Assembly (NCBI GenBank): GCA_046349395.1
Contig: JAXMCK010000005.1
Span: 248,001-312,000, forward strand
Length of the DNA stretch: 64,000 nucleotides
Source of the DNA: JAXMCK01 sp046349395
Lineage (GTDB): Bacteria; Pseudomonadota; Alphaproteobacteria; Geminicoccales; Geminicoccaceae
Reading direction: 5' to 3'
Positions 24,167 through 32,540 of this stretch are shown here, piece by piece. Both the position numbers and the translations under genes were made by a program. Under the pieces are notes generated by a model. It had not been told where the DNA came from and made no database searches. It saw only the letters and a program-made list of their open reading frames with translations. The number at the start of each line of letters is the position of its first letter. The stretch's first letter is position 1.

Positions 24167-25021
24167 TCAGTTGGCCATGACGACGGGCACGGTCGCCTCG
24201 GCCAGGATATGGCTCGTGGCGCCGCCGAAGATCATCTGGCGCAGCCGGCTCTGGGTGTAGGCACCCTTCACGATGAGATCGGCCCCGAGGTCCGCACTCT
24301 CGTCGAGGATCGCCTGGCCGACGCTGCGGTCACGGGGATCGGTCTCGCGCCAGTGCACGTCGAGCCCGCTCCGCTGCAGATTGCGGGCGAGTTCGGCCGC
24401 CGTCGGGCCGGGCACGTTGCCCTTCAGCACCGTGACGACGGTGATCTTCTGCGCCTGCTCCAGGAAGGGCATGACGAAGCCCAGCGTGCGCGCCGTCTCG
24501 GTGCTGCCGTTCCAGGCGATGACGATGTTCTCGCCCAGCTTCTCGGGTGCGACAGGCGGGGCGATCAGGACCGGTCGGCCCGCCTCGAACAGGGCCGACT
24601 CCAGGGCCGCCATGCTCGGCGAGAGCGCGTCCGGCAGCGGGCGGCCGGCGACCACCATGTCGAACACCCGGCCGAGGCTGCCGATCGCACCGTGGCCGCT
24701 CGAGGTCTCGACGCGCCAGTCGGCGGTGATCCGGTCGGTAGCCGAAACACCCGGTCGCGGCAGGCCGTGCCGGGTGACGAACTCCTCGAACAGCGAGCGG
24801 GCGTGCTCGGCGCGGTCCCGCGCGTCGCGCTCGAACGAGGCGACGAGGTCCGGTGCCGCCGCGACGAAGCCGTCGGCCCCGGCCGCGATCACGTCGGGAT
24901 GGCCCGGCCGCATGTGCAGGCCCTCGATGTAGCCGCCGAAGCGCTGCGCCACGAGGAGCGCGCACTGCAGCACCGAGTCGAGGACCGGGCTGATCTCGAG
25001 GTTGACGAGAAGCGTCCGCAT
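24167..25021 (-). CDS. tandem universal stress protein
   Basis: 284 aa, two UspA-like Rossmann domains. The first (1-~150) starts MRTLLVNLEISPVLDSVLQ and has lost the ATP loop. The second (~160-284) has IVIAWNGSTETARTL and the ATP-binding GAYTQSRLRQMIFGGATSHIL, fitting the G-x2-G-x9-G-S/T pattern. Such tandem proteins act as ATP-binding stress regulators in the cytoplasm. The start is followed directly by the conserved first strand, so it is well set. Confidence 0.85.
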   Translation of the reverse strand: MRTLLVNLEISPVLDSVLQCALLVAQRFGGYIEGLHMRPGHPDVIAAGADGFVAAAPDLVASFERDARDRAEHARSLFEEFVTRHGLPRPGVSATDRITADWRVETSSGHGAIGSLGRVFDMVVAGRPLPDALSPSMAALESALFEAGRPVLIAPPVAPEKLGENIVIAWNGSTETARTLGFVMPFLEQAQKITVVTVLKGNVPGPTAAELARNLQRSGLDVHWRETDPRDRSVGQAILDESADLGADLIVKGAYTQSRLRQMIFGGATSHILAEATVPVVMAN

Positions 25022-25110
25022 GGCCGCGACCTCCTTGCCGACTGTCCCGCCAGAGAGGCCGGATTAAGACGGCGCCGCGCGCGTGCGCCAAGCCTTAAAT
25101 TCGCCGCGGG

Positions 25111-25890
25111 TCAGATCGGCGGGCCGGTCTCGCCTTCCTCTACGGCGACGAGCCGCTGGTAGAGCCGCTGCCGCCGGCCGGCGAAGGGCGCGAAGGCGGG
25201 CCCGAGAGCGGGTGACGCGCCGGCCAGCTCCGCCACTATCAGACCCTCGCCCACGGCCCTGCCGGTCAGGGTGCCGTCCGCCGCCGCGATTCTGGCCCCG
25301 CTGCCGGCATAGATGACGCCGACGCCATTCTCGGCCGCCCTCGCCGGGACGAGAATGTCCGGCACGACGGCAGCGTCGGCGGTGGCGTCGCCGAGGACGG
25401 CCAGCGCGTCGACGCCGGCCAGTGCCAGCGCCCGTGCCGGCTCGGGATAGGCGATGTCGGGTCCGATCAGGACGCCGCAGCGCAGCGACCCGATCGGTAC
25501 TACCGTCAGCCATTGCCCTTGCGACAACCCATGGGCGGCTACGCGATCGAGATGGCTGCAGCGGTAGTTCGCAAGACAGCGGCCGGCGGCGTCGATCACG
25601 AGTGCGGCATCGTAGCAGCGGCCCGTACAGGCCTCGACGTAACCCGCGGCGAGCCCCACCTCGTGCCGGGCGGCGATCTCCCGTAGGGCGTGCGCGGACG
25701 CTCCATCGGACAGTTCTGCCACGCGGCCCGCCTCCTGCTCGGTGGCGGGCACGCCGGTCAGGGACAGGCGCGGAAGCACGAGCAGACTGGCTTTCGCCGC
25801 TGCGGCACCTGCCGCGAGCCGGGCGATCGTGGCGAGGTTCGCCGTCGTATCGCCCCGCACCGGCGCATGGTCGGCGACGGCGATCAGCAT
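25111..25890 (-). CDS. nitrilase-fold protein with degenerate catalytic triad
   Basis: 259 aa from ATG at 25890; the frame is open 24 codons further up but that part overlaps a likely promoter. The carbon-nitrogen hydrolase fold is recognisable: ANLATIARLAAGAAAAKASLLVLP, LAAGYVEACTGRCYDAALVID, LRCGVLIGPDIAYPEPARALALAGVDAL. All three catalytic positions are changed. The Glu of the usual PELxLTG is Arg (R41 in LPRLSLTG), the Lys of YRKxHL is replaced (C111 in NYRCSHL), and the Cys of the usual LICYD is Gly (G143 in LIGPD). It cannot work as an ordinary amidase and is probably a binding or regulatory pseudoenzyme. Divergent from htrA. Confidence 0.75.
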   Translation of the reverse strand: MLIAVADHAPVRGDTTANLATIARLAAGAAAAKASLLVLPRLSLTGVPATEQEAGRVAELSDGASAHALREIAARHEVGLAAGYVEACTGRCYDAALVIDAAGRCLANYRCSHLDRVAAHGLSQGQWLTVVPIGSLRCGVLIGPDIAYPEPARALALAGVDALAVLGDATADAAVVPDILVPARAAENGVGVIYAGSGARIAAADGTLTGRAVGEGLIVAELAGASPALGPAFAPFAGRRQRLYQRLVAVEEGETGPPI

Positions 25891-25941
25891 CGCGGCGTGC
25901 TGCCCTCGAGGACGCTGTGCAAAGCTCGGCCCCCTCCAAAA

Positions 25942-25986
25942 CATGAACAAGATTCTGTACAAAATGGCAGAACGTTAATGTTCATG
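25942..25986. promoter_or_regulatory. inverted repeats in the htrA promoter region
   Basis: CATGAAC (25942-25948) and GTTCATG (25980-25986) form a widely spaced inverted repeat. Inside it GAACGTTAATGTTC (25970-25983) is a second symmetric element. The region is AT-rich compared with its surroundings and lies 100-145 bp before htrA and 50-100 bp before the divergent gene. A site for the adjacent response regulator or an envelope-stress regulator is plausible. Confidence 0.4.
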
Positions 25987-26087
25987 AAAATACGCCACCA
26001 TAATCCATGTCTATATGGCTACTCAGCGATGACACCACGGCGGTGCTCATCGACGAAACCTGGCTCCAAAGCTGGAGAACTGTTAAC

Positions 26088-27602
26088 ATGGCCGTGAACG
26101 AGAATACTCCGACGGGCAGCCGCGGGGTCCGCCGCATCACCACGACGGCACTGGCCTCCGCCGCCGTCATAGCGCTTCTGAGCGGTTTTGGCGCCGTCGC
26201 GTTCAGCGATGCGCCGGTGCCTGCGAACGCGAAGATCGTCGGCGTGCACAAGCAGGACGGTTATGCCGATCTCGTCGAGGCCGTGAAGCCCGCCGTGGTC
26301 AACGTCCGTGTCGAGAAAAAGGACGACGGCGAGGAGAACGTCGCCGAGGGTCCGCAGATGGACCCCGACATGCAGCGCTTCTTCGAGCGCTTCTTCGGCC
26401 AGCCGATGCCGCAGCAGCGCGGCCCGATGGAGCACCATCCCGTCCGCGGCGAGGGCTCCGGCTTCATCGTCGACGCCAACGGCACGATCGTGACCAACGC
26501 CCATGTCGCGGGCGGTGCGGACAAGATCGAAGTCATCATGCAGGACGGCACCAAGTACGACGCCAAGCTGAAGGGCGTCGACGAGAAGACCGACATCGCC
26601 GTCATCAAGATCGAGCCGAAGTCGCCCATGCCCTTCGTCACCTTCGGTGACAGCTCGAAGGTGCGCGTCGGCGACCGCGTCGTCGCCGTCGGCAACCCGT
26701 TCGGCCTGGGTGGCACCGTCACCTCCGGCATCGTCTCGGCGACCGGCCGCGAGATCGGCTCCGGCCCCTATGACGACTTCCTGCAGATCGACGCCCCGAT
26801 CAACCGCGGCAACTCCGGCGGCCCCGCCTTCAACCTCGACGGCGAGGTCATCGGCATCAACTCCGCCATCTTCTCGCCGAGCGGCGGCTCGGTCGGCATC
26901 GGCTTCGCGATCTCGTCCAACCTCGCCAAGCAGGTGGTCGCCGACCTCTCTGACGACGGCAAGGTCGACCGCAGCTGGCTGGGCGTGAACATCCAGGGTG
27001 TGGACGAGGATCTGGCCGCCGGCCTGGGCCTGCCCAAGGCCGAGGGTGCTCTGGTCGCCGGCGTCGAGGACGGCAGCCCGGCCGCCAAGGCAGGTGTGAA
27101 GCAGGGTGACGTCATCGTCGGCTTCGACGGCCACGAGATCGACAAGGTCGGACAGCTGCCGCGTCTGGTCGCCACGACCAAGGCCGGCACGTCGACCTCG
27201 CTGACGGTGCTCCGCGACGGCAAGGAGGTGAAGCTCACCGCCGTCGTCGAGGAGATGCCGAACCAGGATCAGGTCGCTTCGGCCGAGCAGCCGACCGAGC
27301 CGCAGCCGCGGCTGGGCCTGAGCCTGGCGCCGATCACCCCTGAGACCCGCAGCCAGCTCAAGCTGGACGGCGACCAGAACGGCGTCGTCGTGGCCGAGGT
27401 CGTTCCCGGCAGCCCGGCCGAGGCCAAAGGCATCGCGGCCGGCGACGTGCTGGTCTCGGTCGACGGCAAGGCGGTCAGCCAGCCGAAGGACGTCGTCGAG
27501 GCGGTCAAGACGGCCCAGGGCGAAGGCAAGAAGGCCGTCGTCGTCGTCCTCGTCCGCGAGGGCAAGGAGCGGTACGAGGCCATTCCGTTCGCCGTGTCGT
27601 AA
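26088..27602 (+). CDS. degP: Do-family periplasmic serine protease/chaperone
   Basis: 504 aa from ATG 26088 (RBS ggagaac 8 nt upstream). An N-terminal basic-hydrophobic segment (residues 15-37) is the export signal or anchor. The trypsin-like domain has the triad H139 in TNAHVAGG, D169 in KTDIAVIKI and S243 in GNSGGPAF. Two PDZ domains follow (about 310-400 and 425-500), as in DegP/DegQ. It degrades or refolds misfolded envelope proteins. A response regulator and sensor kinase follow directly on the same strand, an arrangement common in alphaproteobacteria and suggestive of envelope-stress control. Confidence 0.9.
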   Translation: MAVNENTPTGSRGVRRITTTALASAAVIALLSGFGAVAFSDAPVPANAKIVGVHKQDGYADLVEAVKPAVVNVRVEKKDDGEENVAEGPQMDPDMQRFFERFFGQPMPQQRGPMEHHPVRGEGSGFIVDANGTIVTNAHVAGGADKIEVIMQDGTKYDAKLKGVDEKTDIAVIKIEPKSPMPFVTFGDSSKVRVGDRVVAVGNPFGLGGTVTSGIVSATGREIGSGPYDDFLQIDAPINRGNSGGPAFNLDGEVIGINSAIFSPSGGSVGIGFAISSNLAKQVVADLSDDGKVDRSWLGVNIQGVDEDLAAGLGLPKAEGALVAGVEDGSPAAKAGVKQGDVIVGFDGHEIDKVGQLPRLVATTKAGTSTSLTVLRDGKEVKLTAVVEEMPNQDQVASAEQPTEPQPRLGLSLAPITPETRSQLKLDGDQNGVVVAEVVPGSPAEAKGIAAGDVLVSVDGKAVSQPKDVVEAVKTAQGEGKKAVVVVLVREGKERYEAIPFAVS

Positions 27603-27683
27603 GCCTACCCTATGTGTCCGGGCGCGGGTTCCTGCGAGGGGACCCGCGCATCGGCCGCAGCGAGACCCTGGAGAGTTGGTCCG

Positions 27684-28373
27684 ATGCGCCTGCTGATCAT
27701 CGAAGACGACCGCGACGCGGCGAGCTACATGGCCAAGGGGCTGAAGGAGAGCGGCTACACGGTCGATTCCGCCCACAATGGCCGTGAAGGACTGCTGATG
27801 GCGGCGGGAGGGGACTACGACGTCCTGATCGTCGACCGGATGCTGCCGGAACTCGACGGTCTCAATGTGGTCAAGACGCTGCGCGGGGCCGGCAATCAGA
27901 CGCCGGTCCTGTTCGTTTCGGCCCTGGGCGAGGTCGACGAGCGGGTGAAGGGTCTGCGCGCCGGCGGCGACGACTATCTCGCCAAGCCCTACGCTTTCTC
28001 CGAGCTCCTGGCCCGCCTCGAAAGCCTCGGCCGACGCCGTTCGGGCAGCAGCGCCCCGGAGACGGTGCTGCGCTACAACGATCTCGTCATGGACCTGCTC
28101 GCCCGTCGGGTGGAGCGGGGCGGTCGCGAGATCGATCTGCAGCCGCGCGAGTTCAAGCTGCTGGAGGTCCTGCTGCGTCACGCCGGTCAGGTGATGACGC
28201 GCACGATGCTGCTGGAGAAGGTCTGGGACTACCGCTTCGATCCGCAGACCAACGTGATCGACGTCCACATCAGCCGACTGCGGCAGAAGATCGACCGTGG
28301 CTTCCCGTTCCCCCTGATCCATACCGTCCGCGGCGCGGGATACAGCTTACGTGCTCCGGACAAAGCTGCTTAA
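27684..28373 (+). CDS. OmpR-family response regulator
   Basis: 229 aa. Receiver domain 1-120 with acidic pair in IEDDRDAA, phosphorylation site D51 in LIVDRMLPELDG, and K near 104 in YLAKPYAFSELLARL. A winged-helix DNA-binding domain occupies ~130-226, ending in the typical NVIDVHISRLRQKID and HTVRGAGYSL. The ATG at 27684 is preceded by a ggagag RBS; the longer frame upstream adds non-conserved residues. Its last 23 bases overlap the kinase gene. Probably controls envelope or metal-stress genes including degP. Confidence 0.9.
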   Translation: MRLLIIEDDRDAASYMAKGLKESGYTVDSAHNGREGLLMAAGGDYDVLIVDRMLPELDGLNVVKTLRGAGNQTPVLFVSALGEVDERVKGLRAGGDDYLAKPYAFSELLARLESLGRRRSGSSAPETVLRYNDLVMDLLARRVERGGREIDLQPREFKLLEVLLRHAGQVMTRTMLLEKVWDYRFDPQTNVIDVHISRLRQKIDRGFPFPLIHTVRGAGYSLRAPDKAA

Positions 28374-29787
28374 CACCACGACCTTCAGGCTGACGCTCCT
28401 CTATCTCGGAGTGTTCAGCCTGTCGGCGTTGGCGCTCCTGGCCTTCGTCTACTTCTCGTCGGTCCGCTTCATGGAGGGCCAGACGCGGGAGGGAATCGAG
28501 GCCGACCGCGACTGGTTCACGGATCAGATCTTCCCGGACAAGGTGGACCGCCTTCCGGACTTGGTCCGCAGCCGTGCCGAGAACGAGCCCAACCGCCGCA
28601 ACATCTTCCTGCTGACCGACATCTTCGGCCAGTATATCGCCGGCAATCTCGACCAGTTGCCCGTCGAGAAGCCCGACGAGCACGGCTATGTCCGGTTCGA
28701 CGTCAAGGTGAAGGAGGACGGCCGTCTGGCGGTGAAGTCGCATCCGGCGATCGGCCTCATGATGCGGCTGCAGAACGGTGCCACCCTGCTCATCGGCCGC
28801 GACATCGCCGACAAGGTCCACACCCAGGGCGTCATCCGGACGGCGATCCTCCTGGGCTCCGGCCTGATGATCCTGCTCGGCCTGTTCGGCGGGTGGCTGA
28901 CCAGCCGCTGGACGCTCCACCGGCTTGAGGTCGTGAACCGCACGGCGGGCCGCATCATGGCCGGCGACCTCAGCCAGCGCGTCCAGGTCAAGGGCGGCGG
29001 CGGCGACGAGTTCGACGATCTCGCCATGAACGTGAACGGCATGCTGGAGCGGATCGAGCGGCTGCTCGCCAGCATGCGGCAGGTCACCGACGACATCGCT
29101 CACGATCTGCGCACGCCGCTGAACCGCATCCGCTCGCGGATCGAGGTGGCGCTGATGGGCGAGCCCAGTTCCGAGGAATCGCGCGAGCTGCTCGAAGCCA
29201 CGATGCGGGACGCCGACCGCCTGATCGAGACCTTCAACGCGCTGCTCAACATCGCCCGTGCCGAGGCCGGGGGACAGCGCGGCGACTGGGAGCCGATCGA
29301 CCTTTCCGAGGTCGCCCACGACGTCGCCGAGCTCTACGAGCCCTTGGCCGAGGAGAAGGGTGTCAGCCTGACCCTGCACACGCCGGAGCTGGTCGAGGTG
29401 CTGGGCAGCCGGCAACTCATCGCCCAGGCGATCGCCAACGTCGTCGACAATGCGGTGAAGTACACGCCGGAGAACGGTGCCGTGGTGGTCCGCACGACGC
29501 GCCGGCCGGCACCGCAGATCGTGGTCACCGACAGCGGCCCGGGAATTCCGGTCGACGACCGCGAGCGGGCCAAGGAGCGGTTCGTCCGCCTCGACAGCAC
29601 CCGCACCACGCCCGGCAGCGGCCTCGGCCTCAGCCTCGTCGACGCCGTCGCCAAGCTGCACGAGGCGAAGCTGGAGATGGGCGACAACAATCCGGGCCTC
29701 GTCGTCACCTTGACCTTCAAGCCGCCCGGTCCGGTGACCTCCGTCACCCGGACCGAGACCAAAGAGCTGCTTCCCGCGGCGGCCTGA
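28351..29787 (+). CDS. sensor histidine kinase
   Basis: 478 aa, GTG start inside the response regulator gene. Two membrane helices (about 13-36 and 162-182) bracket a periplasmic sensor region of ~125 residues. A HAMP domain follows, then the HisKA box with H251 in DDIAHDLRTPLNRI, and the HATPase_c lobe with N box (IANVVDNAVKYT), G1 (VTDSGPGIP) and G2 (GSGLGLSLV). The C-terminus ends in an Ala-rich tail. It forms the cognate pair with the upstream regulator; the overlap implies coupled translation. The signal is unknown, though linkage to degP hints at envelope stress. Confidence 0.9.
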   Translation: MLRTKLLNTTTFRLTLLYLGVFSLSALALLAFVYFSSVRFMEGQTREGIEADRDWFTDQIFPDKVDRLPDLVRSRAENEPNRRNIFLLTDIFGQYIAGNLDQLPVEKPDEHGYVRFDVKVKEDGRLAVKSHPAIGLMMRLQNGATLLIGRDIADKVHTQGVIRTAILLGSGLMILLGLFGGWLTSRWTLHRLEVVNRTAGRIMAGDLSQRVQVKGGGGDEFDDLAMNVNGMLERIERLLASMRQVTDDIAHDLRTPLNRIRSRIEVALMGEPSSEESRELLEATMRDADRLIETFNALLNIARAEAGGQRGDWEPIDLSEVAHDVAELYEPLAEEKGVSLTLHTPELVEVLGSRQLIAQAIANVVDNAVKYTPENGAVVVRTTRRPAPQIVVTDSGPGIPVDDRERAKERFVRLDSTRTTPGSGLGLSLVDAVAKLHEAKLEMGDNNPGLVVTLTFKPPGPVTSVTRTETKELLPAAA

Positions 29788-29848
29788 GCCGGCCTAGGCT
29801 TGTCATGGCCGCTCGCGGGCCCATGTCCCGCGAAGGACCGAGGGTCGC

Positions 29849-30580
29849 ATGCTGACGCCGATCGCCGATCTGCAGCGCTTCTACAGCACCGATCTCGCCC
29901 CCTGCCCCTATCTGGACGGGCGACGGGAGCGGCGGCTCGTGGCGCTGGTCGACGACGAGCGCAGCCTCGATCTCCTAACCGAGTTCGGATTCCGCCGCTC
30001 GCAGGGATTTCTCTACAAGCCCGCCTGCCCCGGCTGCCGCGCCTGCGTGGCGGTGCGCATCGTCGTCGGCGACTTCCACCCCAGCCGCAACTTCCGGAAG
30101 GTCCTGAAGCGCAACGCCGACGTCACTGTCGAGGAAGTCTCCTGCGAGACGACGGACGAGCAGTACGACCTCTTCCACCGCTACCTGCTGCACCGCCATC
30201 GTGAGGGCGGCATGGCGCGGATGGACCGGGCGGCCTACCGCGAGATGGTCGAATCGGCACCGCCGTCGAGCCGCCTCGTCGAGTTCCGCATCGAGGACGA
30301 GTTGGTGGGCGTCAGCCTGACCGACCGGGTCCGCTCCGGCCTCTCCGGCGTCTACAAGTTCTTCGCGCCAGAGGCCGAGAAGCGCTCCTTCGGCACCTTC
30401 ATGATCCTCTGGCACGTCGAGCGGGCGCGCGAGCTCAAGCTGCCCTACGTCTATCTCGGCTACTGGATCGCCGACTGCCGCAAGATGGCCTACAAGGTCC
30501 GGTTCGGGCCCATGGAGCGGCTCGACGGCGCCACGTGGCGGCCCCTGGGACCGCAGGTCGAGCCCTCAGCCGAAGAGTAG
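29849..30580 (+). CDS. bpt: aspartate/glutamate leucyltransferase
   Basis: 243 aa, ATE/Bpt family. N-terminal Cys-containing segments APCPYLDGR (near 18-26) and PACPGCRACVAVR (near 58-70) form the conserved metal/Cys cluster. The GNAT-like catalytic part contains NADVTVEE, RHREGGMARMD and YLGYWIADCRKMAYK. It transfers Leu from leucyl-tRNA to N-terminal Asp or Glu, marking proteins for ClpAP. Its final 15 bases overlap the end of the convergent dctM gene. The partner pathway enzyme aat is at 35930. Confidence 0.9.
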   Translation: MLTPIADLQRFYSTDLAPCPYLDGRRERRLVALVDDERSLDLLTEFGFRRSQGFLYKPACPGCRACVAVRIVVGDFHPSRNFRKVLKRNADVTVEEVSCETTDEQYDLFHRYLLHRHREGGMARMDRAAYREMVESAPPSSRLVEFRIEDELVGVSLTDRVRSGLSGVYKFFAPEAEKRSFGTFMILWHVERARELKLPYVYLGYWIADCRKMAYKVRFGPMERLDGATWRPLGPQVEPSAEE

Positions 30581-31936
30581 CCGCGGCAGCCAGGTGGCGA
30601 GGCCAGGGAAGACCCAGAGGGCGCCTAGTCCAACGAGCTGCAGGCCGACGAACGGCACCACGCCGCGATAGATGTCGGCGGTCGACACCTCCGGCGGTGC
30701 CACGGCGCGCAGGTAGAACAAGGGCGGACCGAGCGGCGGCGTGAGGAAGCTCGTCTGCAGGTTCATCCCGATCATCACGCCGAGCCACAGCGGGTCGACC
30801 CCCATCTTGAGCAGCGGCGGGCCCATGATCGGGACCGTGACGAGCACCAGCTCCAGGAAGTCGAGGAAGAACCCGAGCACGAACAGCAGCGCCATGACGA
30901 CGAAGGTGGCGCCGATTACCCCGCCCGGCAGCTCCTGCATCACGTCCTCGACGATGCGGCCGCCGTCGAGGCCGAAGAAGACGAGGCTGAACAGCGAAGC
31001 ACCGACGATGATCGTGTAGATCATCGTCGTGGTCTCCAGTGTGGAGCGCGTCGCCTCGCGCAGCACCTGCCGGGTGAGCCGTCCGCGCAGTGCCGCGAGG
31101 ACGACCGTGCCGACGGCACCCAATGCGGCCGACTCGGTAGCGGTCGCGATGCCCAGCACGATCGAGCCCAGCACCGCCAGGATCAGGAACACGGGGGCCA
31201 GCAGCGTCTTCGCCGTCTCGAGCGCATCGGGCCGGACGACCTCGACCAGACCCGGACACCGCTCGGGGTGCCGCCACGCCACCCAGGCCTGATAGGCGAG
31301 GTAGAGCCCGACCAGCAGCAGGCCGGGCAGGAAAGCGCCGGCGAACAGGTCGACCACCGAGATCGGATCGGGCGCGAAATTGCCGAGCGCCAGCTGCGCC
31401 TGCGCGTTCACGCCCTGCAGCAGGTCGCCGACGACGACGAGCACGATCGACGGCGGGATGATCTGACCCAGCGTGCCTGCGGCGCAGATCGCCCCGCAGG
31501 CGAGCTTCGGGTCGTACCCAGCCCGCAGCATTGCCGGCAGGCTGATCAGGCCCATCGTGACCACCGTGGCGCCGACGATGCCGGTGGTGGCGGCCAGCAT
31601 GGCCCCGACCAGCACCACAGCGTAGCCGAGCCCGCCGGGCCGCCGGCCGAACAGGCTGCCGATCGTGTCCAGAAGCTGTGCCCCGATCCGCGAGCGCTCC
31701 AGCATGAAGCCCATGAAGATGAAGAGCGGGATCGCGAGGAGCACCTCGTTGGTGAGCGTGCCGAAGATGCGCGACGGGTAGGCGTTCAGCACCCGCAGAT
31801 CGAAGGCGTCGAAGGCGCTGCCCAAAAGGGCGAAGCCGAGGGCGGTGCCGCCGAGAGCGAACGCCACGGGAAAGCCCGTGAGCATCACCGCGCACACGAC
31901 GACGAACATCGCGAGGCTGAGGATCTCGCCGCTCAC
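30566..31936 (-). CDS. dctM: TRAP transporter large permease
   Basis: 456 aa from the GTG overlapping the dctQ stop (GTGA at 31936). About twelve membrane helices of the DctM family; characteristic blocks are IPLFIFMGFMLERSRIG, GAMLAATTGIVGATVVTMGLISLP, CAAGTLGQIIPPSI, and FFLDFLELVLVTVPIMGP near the C-terminus. With DctQ it makes the membrane unit of a Na+-driven uptake system. The size and the ATESAALGAVG segment resemble the larger permeases used for hydroxy- or keto-acids. No DctP binding protein is next to it. Confidence 0.87.
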   Translation of the reverse strand: MSGEILSLAMFVVVCAVMLTGFPVAFALGGTALGFALLGSAFDAFDLRVLNAYPSRIFGTLTNEVLLAIPLFIFMGFMLERSRIGAQLLDTIGSLFGRRPGGLGYAVVLVGAMLAATTGIVGATVVTMGLISLPAMLRAGYDPKLACGAICAAGTLGQIIPPSIVLVVVGDLLQGVNAQAQLALGNFAPDPISVVDLFAGAFLPGLLLVGLYLAYQAWVAWRHPERCPGLVEVVRPDALETAKTLLAPVFLILAVLGSIVLGIATATESAALGAVGTVVLAALRGRLTRQVLREATRSTLETTTMIYTIIVGASLFSLVFFGLDGGRIVEDVMQELPGGVIGATFVVMALLFVLGFFLDFLELVLVTVPIMGPPLLKMGVDPLWLGVMIGMNLQTSFLTPPLGPPLFYLRAVAPPEVSTADIYRGVVPFVGLQLVGLGALWVFPGLATWLPRLLFG

Positions 31937-32457
31937 GGAGCGTCCGGCAGCGGGCGATCCACGATGACGCGCCAGGCGCGGATGACCATCGCCAGGCCCT
32001 GCAACAGCAGGAGCACGGCGAAGAGCACGATCGCGGTCTTCAGCAGATAGACGCCGGCCAGCCCGCCGGCCTCGCGCGAGCGCTCCAGGAGGCGCCAGGA
32101 TTCGGCGGCATAGGGCGTGCCGGCGAGCAGGATCAGCACGCAGATCGTGGCCAGCAGCAGGCAGGCGCCGATCAGGTCGATCCAGGCCTTCACCACCGGG
32201 CGTGCCGGACGGTAGAGCACGTCCACACGGACATGGGCGTCGCGGGCGAGCACCCAGCCGCCGGCCAGCATGACGGCGAAACCGTTCGCCCAGACATAGG
32301 ATTCCTGCAGGCCGACCGACCCGGTCCTGAAGACGAAGCGGAGCAGCACGGAGAGGAACGAGAGGGCGACGGTGGCGAGCACGAGCCACTCGCCGACCCG
32401 GCCGCACCAGCCCATCGCCGCCTCGATTCCTTCGACGATCCGCCGCTGCCGGTCCAC
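31933..32457 (-). CDS. dctQ: TRAP transporter small permease
   Basis: 174 aa, four hydrophobic helices. The second helix region SVGLQESYVWANGFAVMLAGGWVLARDAHVRVDVLY contains the E-x-Q/N and D-x-HVRVD motifs typical of DctQ. The GTG at 32457 is the first start that includes the N-terminal helix. The stop overlaps the dctM start by four bases. Acts as the small subunit bridging binding protein and DctM. Confidence 0.85.
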   Translation of the reverse strand: MDRQRRIVEGIEAAMGWCGRVGEWLVLATVALSFLSVLLRFVFRTGSVGLQESYVWANGFAVMLAGGWVLARDAHVRVDVLYRPARPVVKAWIDLIGACLLLATICVLILLAGTPYAAESWRLLERSREAGGLAGVYLLKTAIVLFAVLLLLQGLAMVIRAWRVIVDRPLPDAP

Positions 32458-32540
32458 CGCACCTCACGCTCGGCCCGAAACCCTGCCGGGGTCTCGCCGT
32501 TGCCGACCGCCGGTGCTACACGCCCGCAGCCCCGCTGGAA

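Noticed and set aside
26019..28322. 767-aa open frame on the minus strand
   Set aside because: Antisense to degP and the response regulator; no motif, composition typical of mirror frames.
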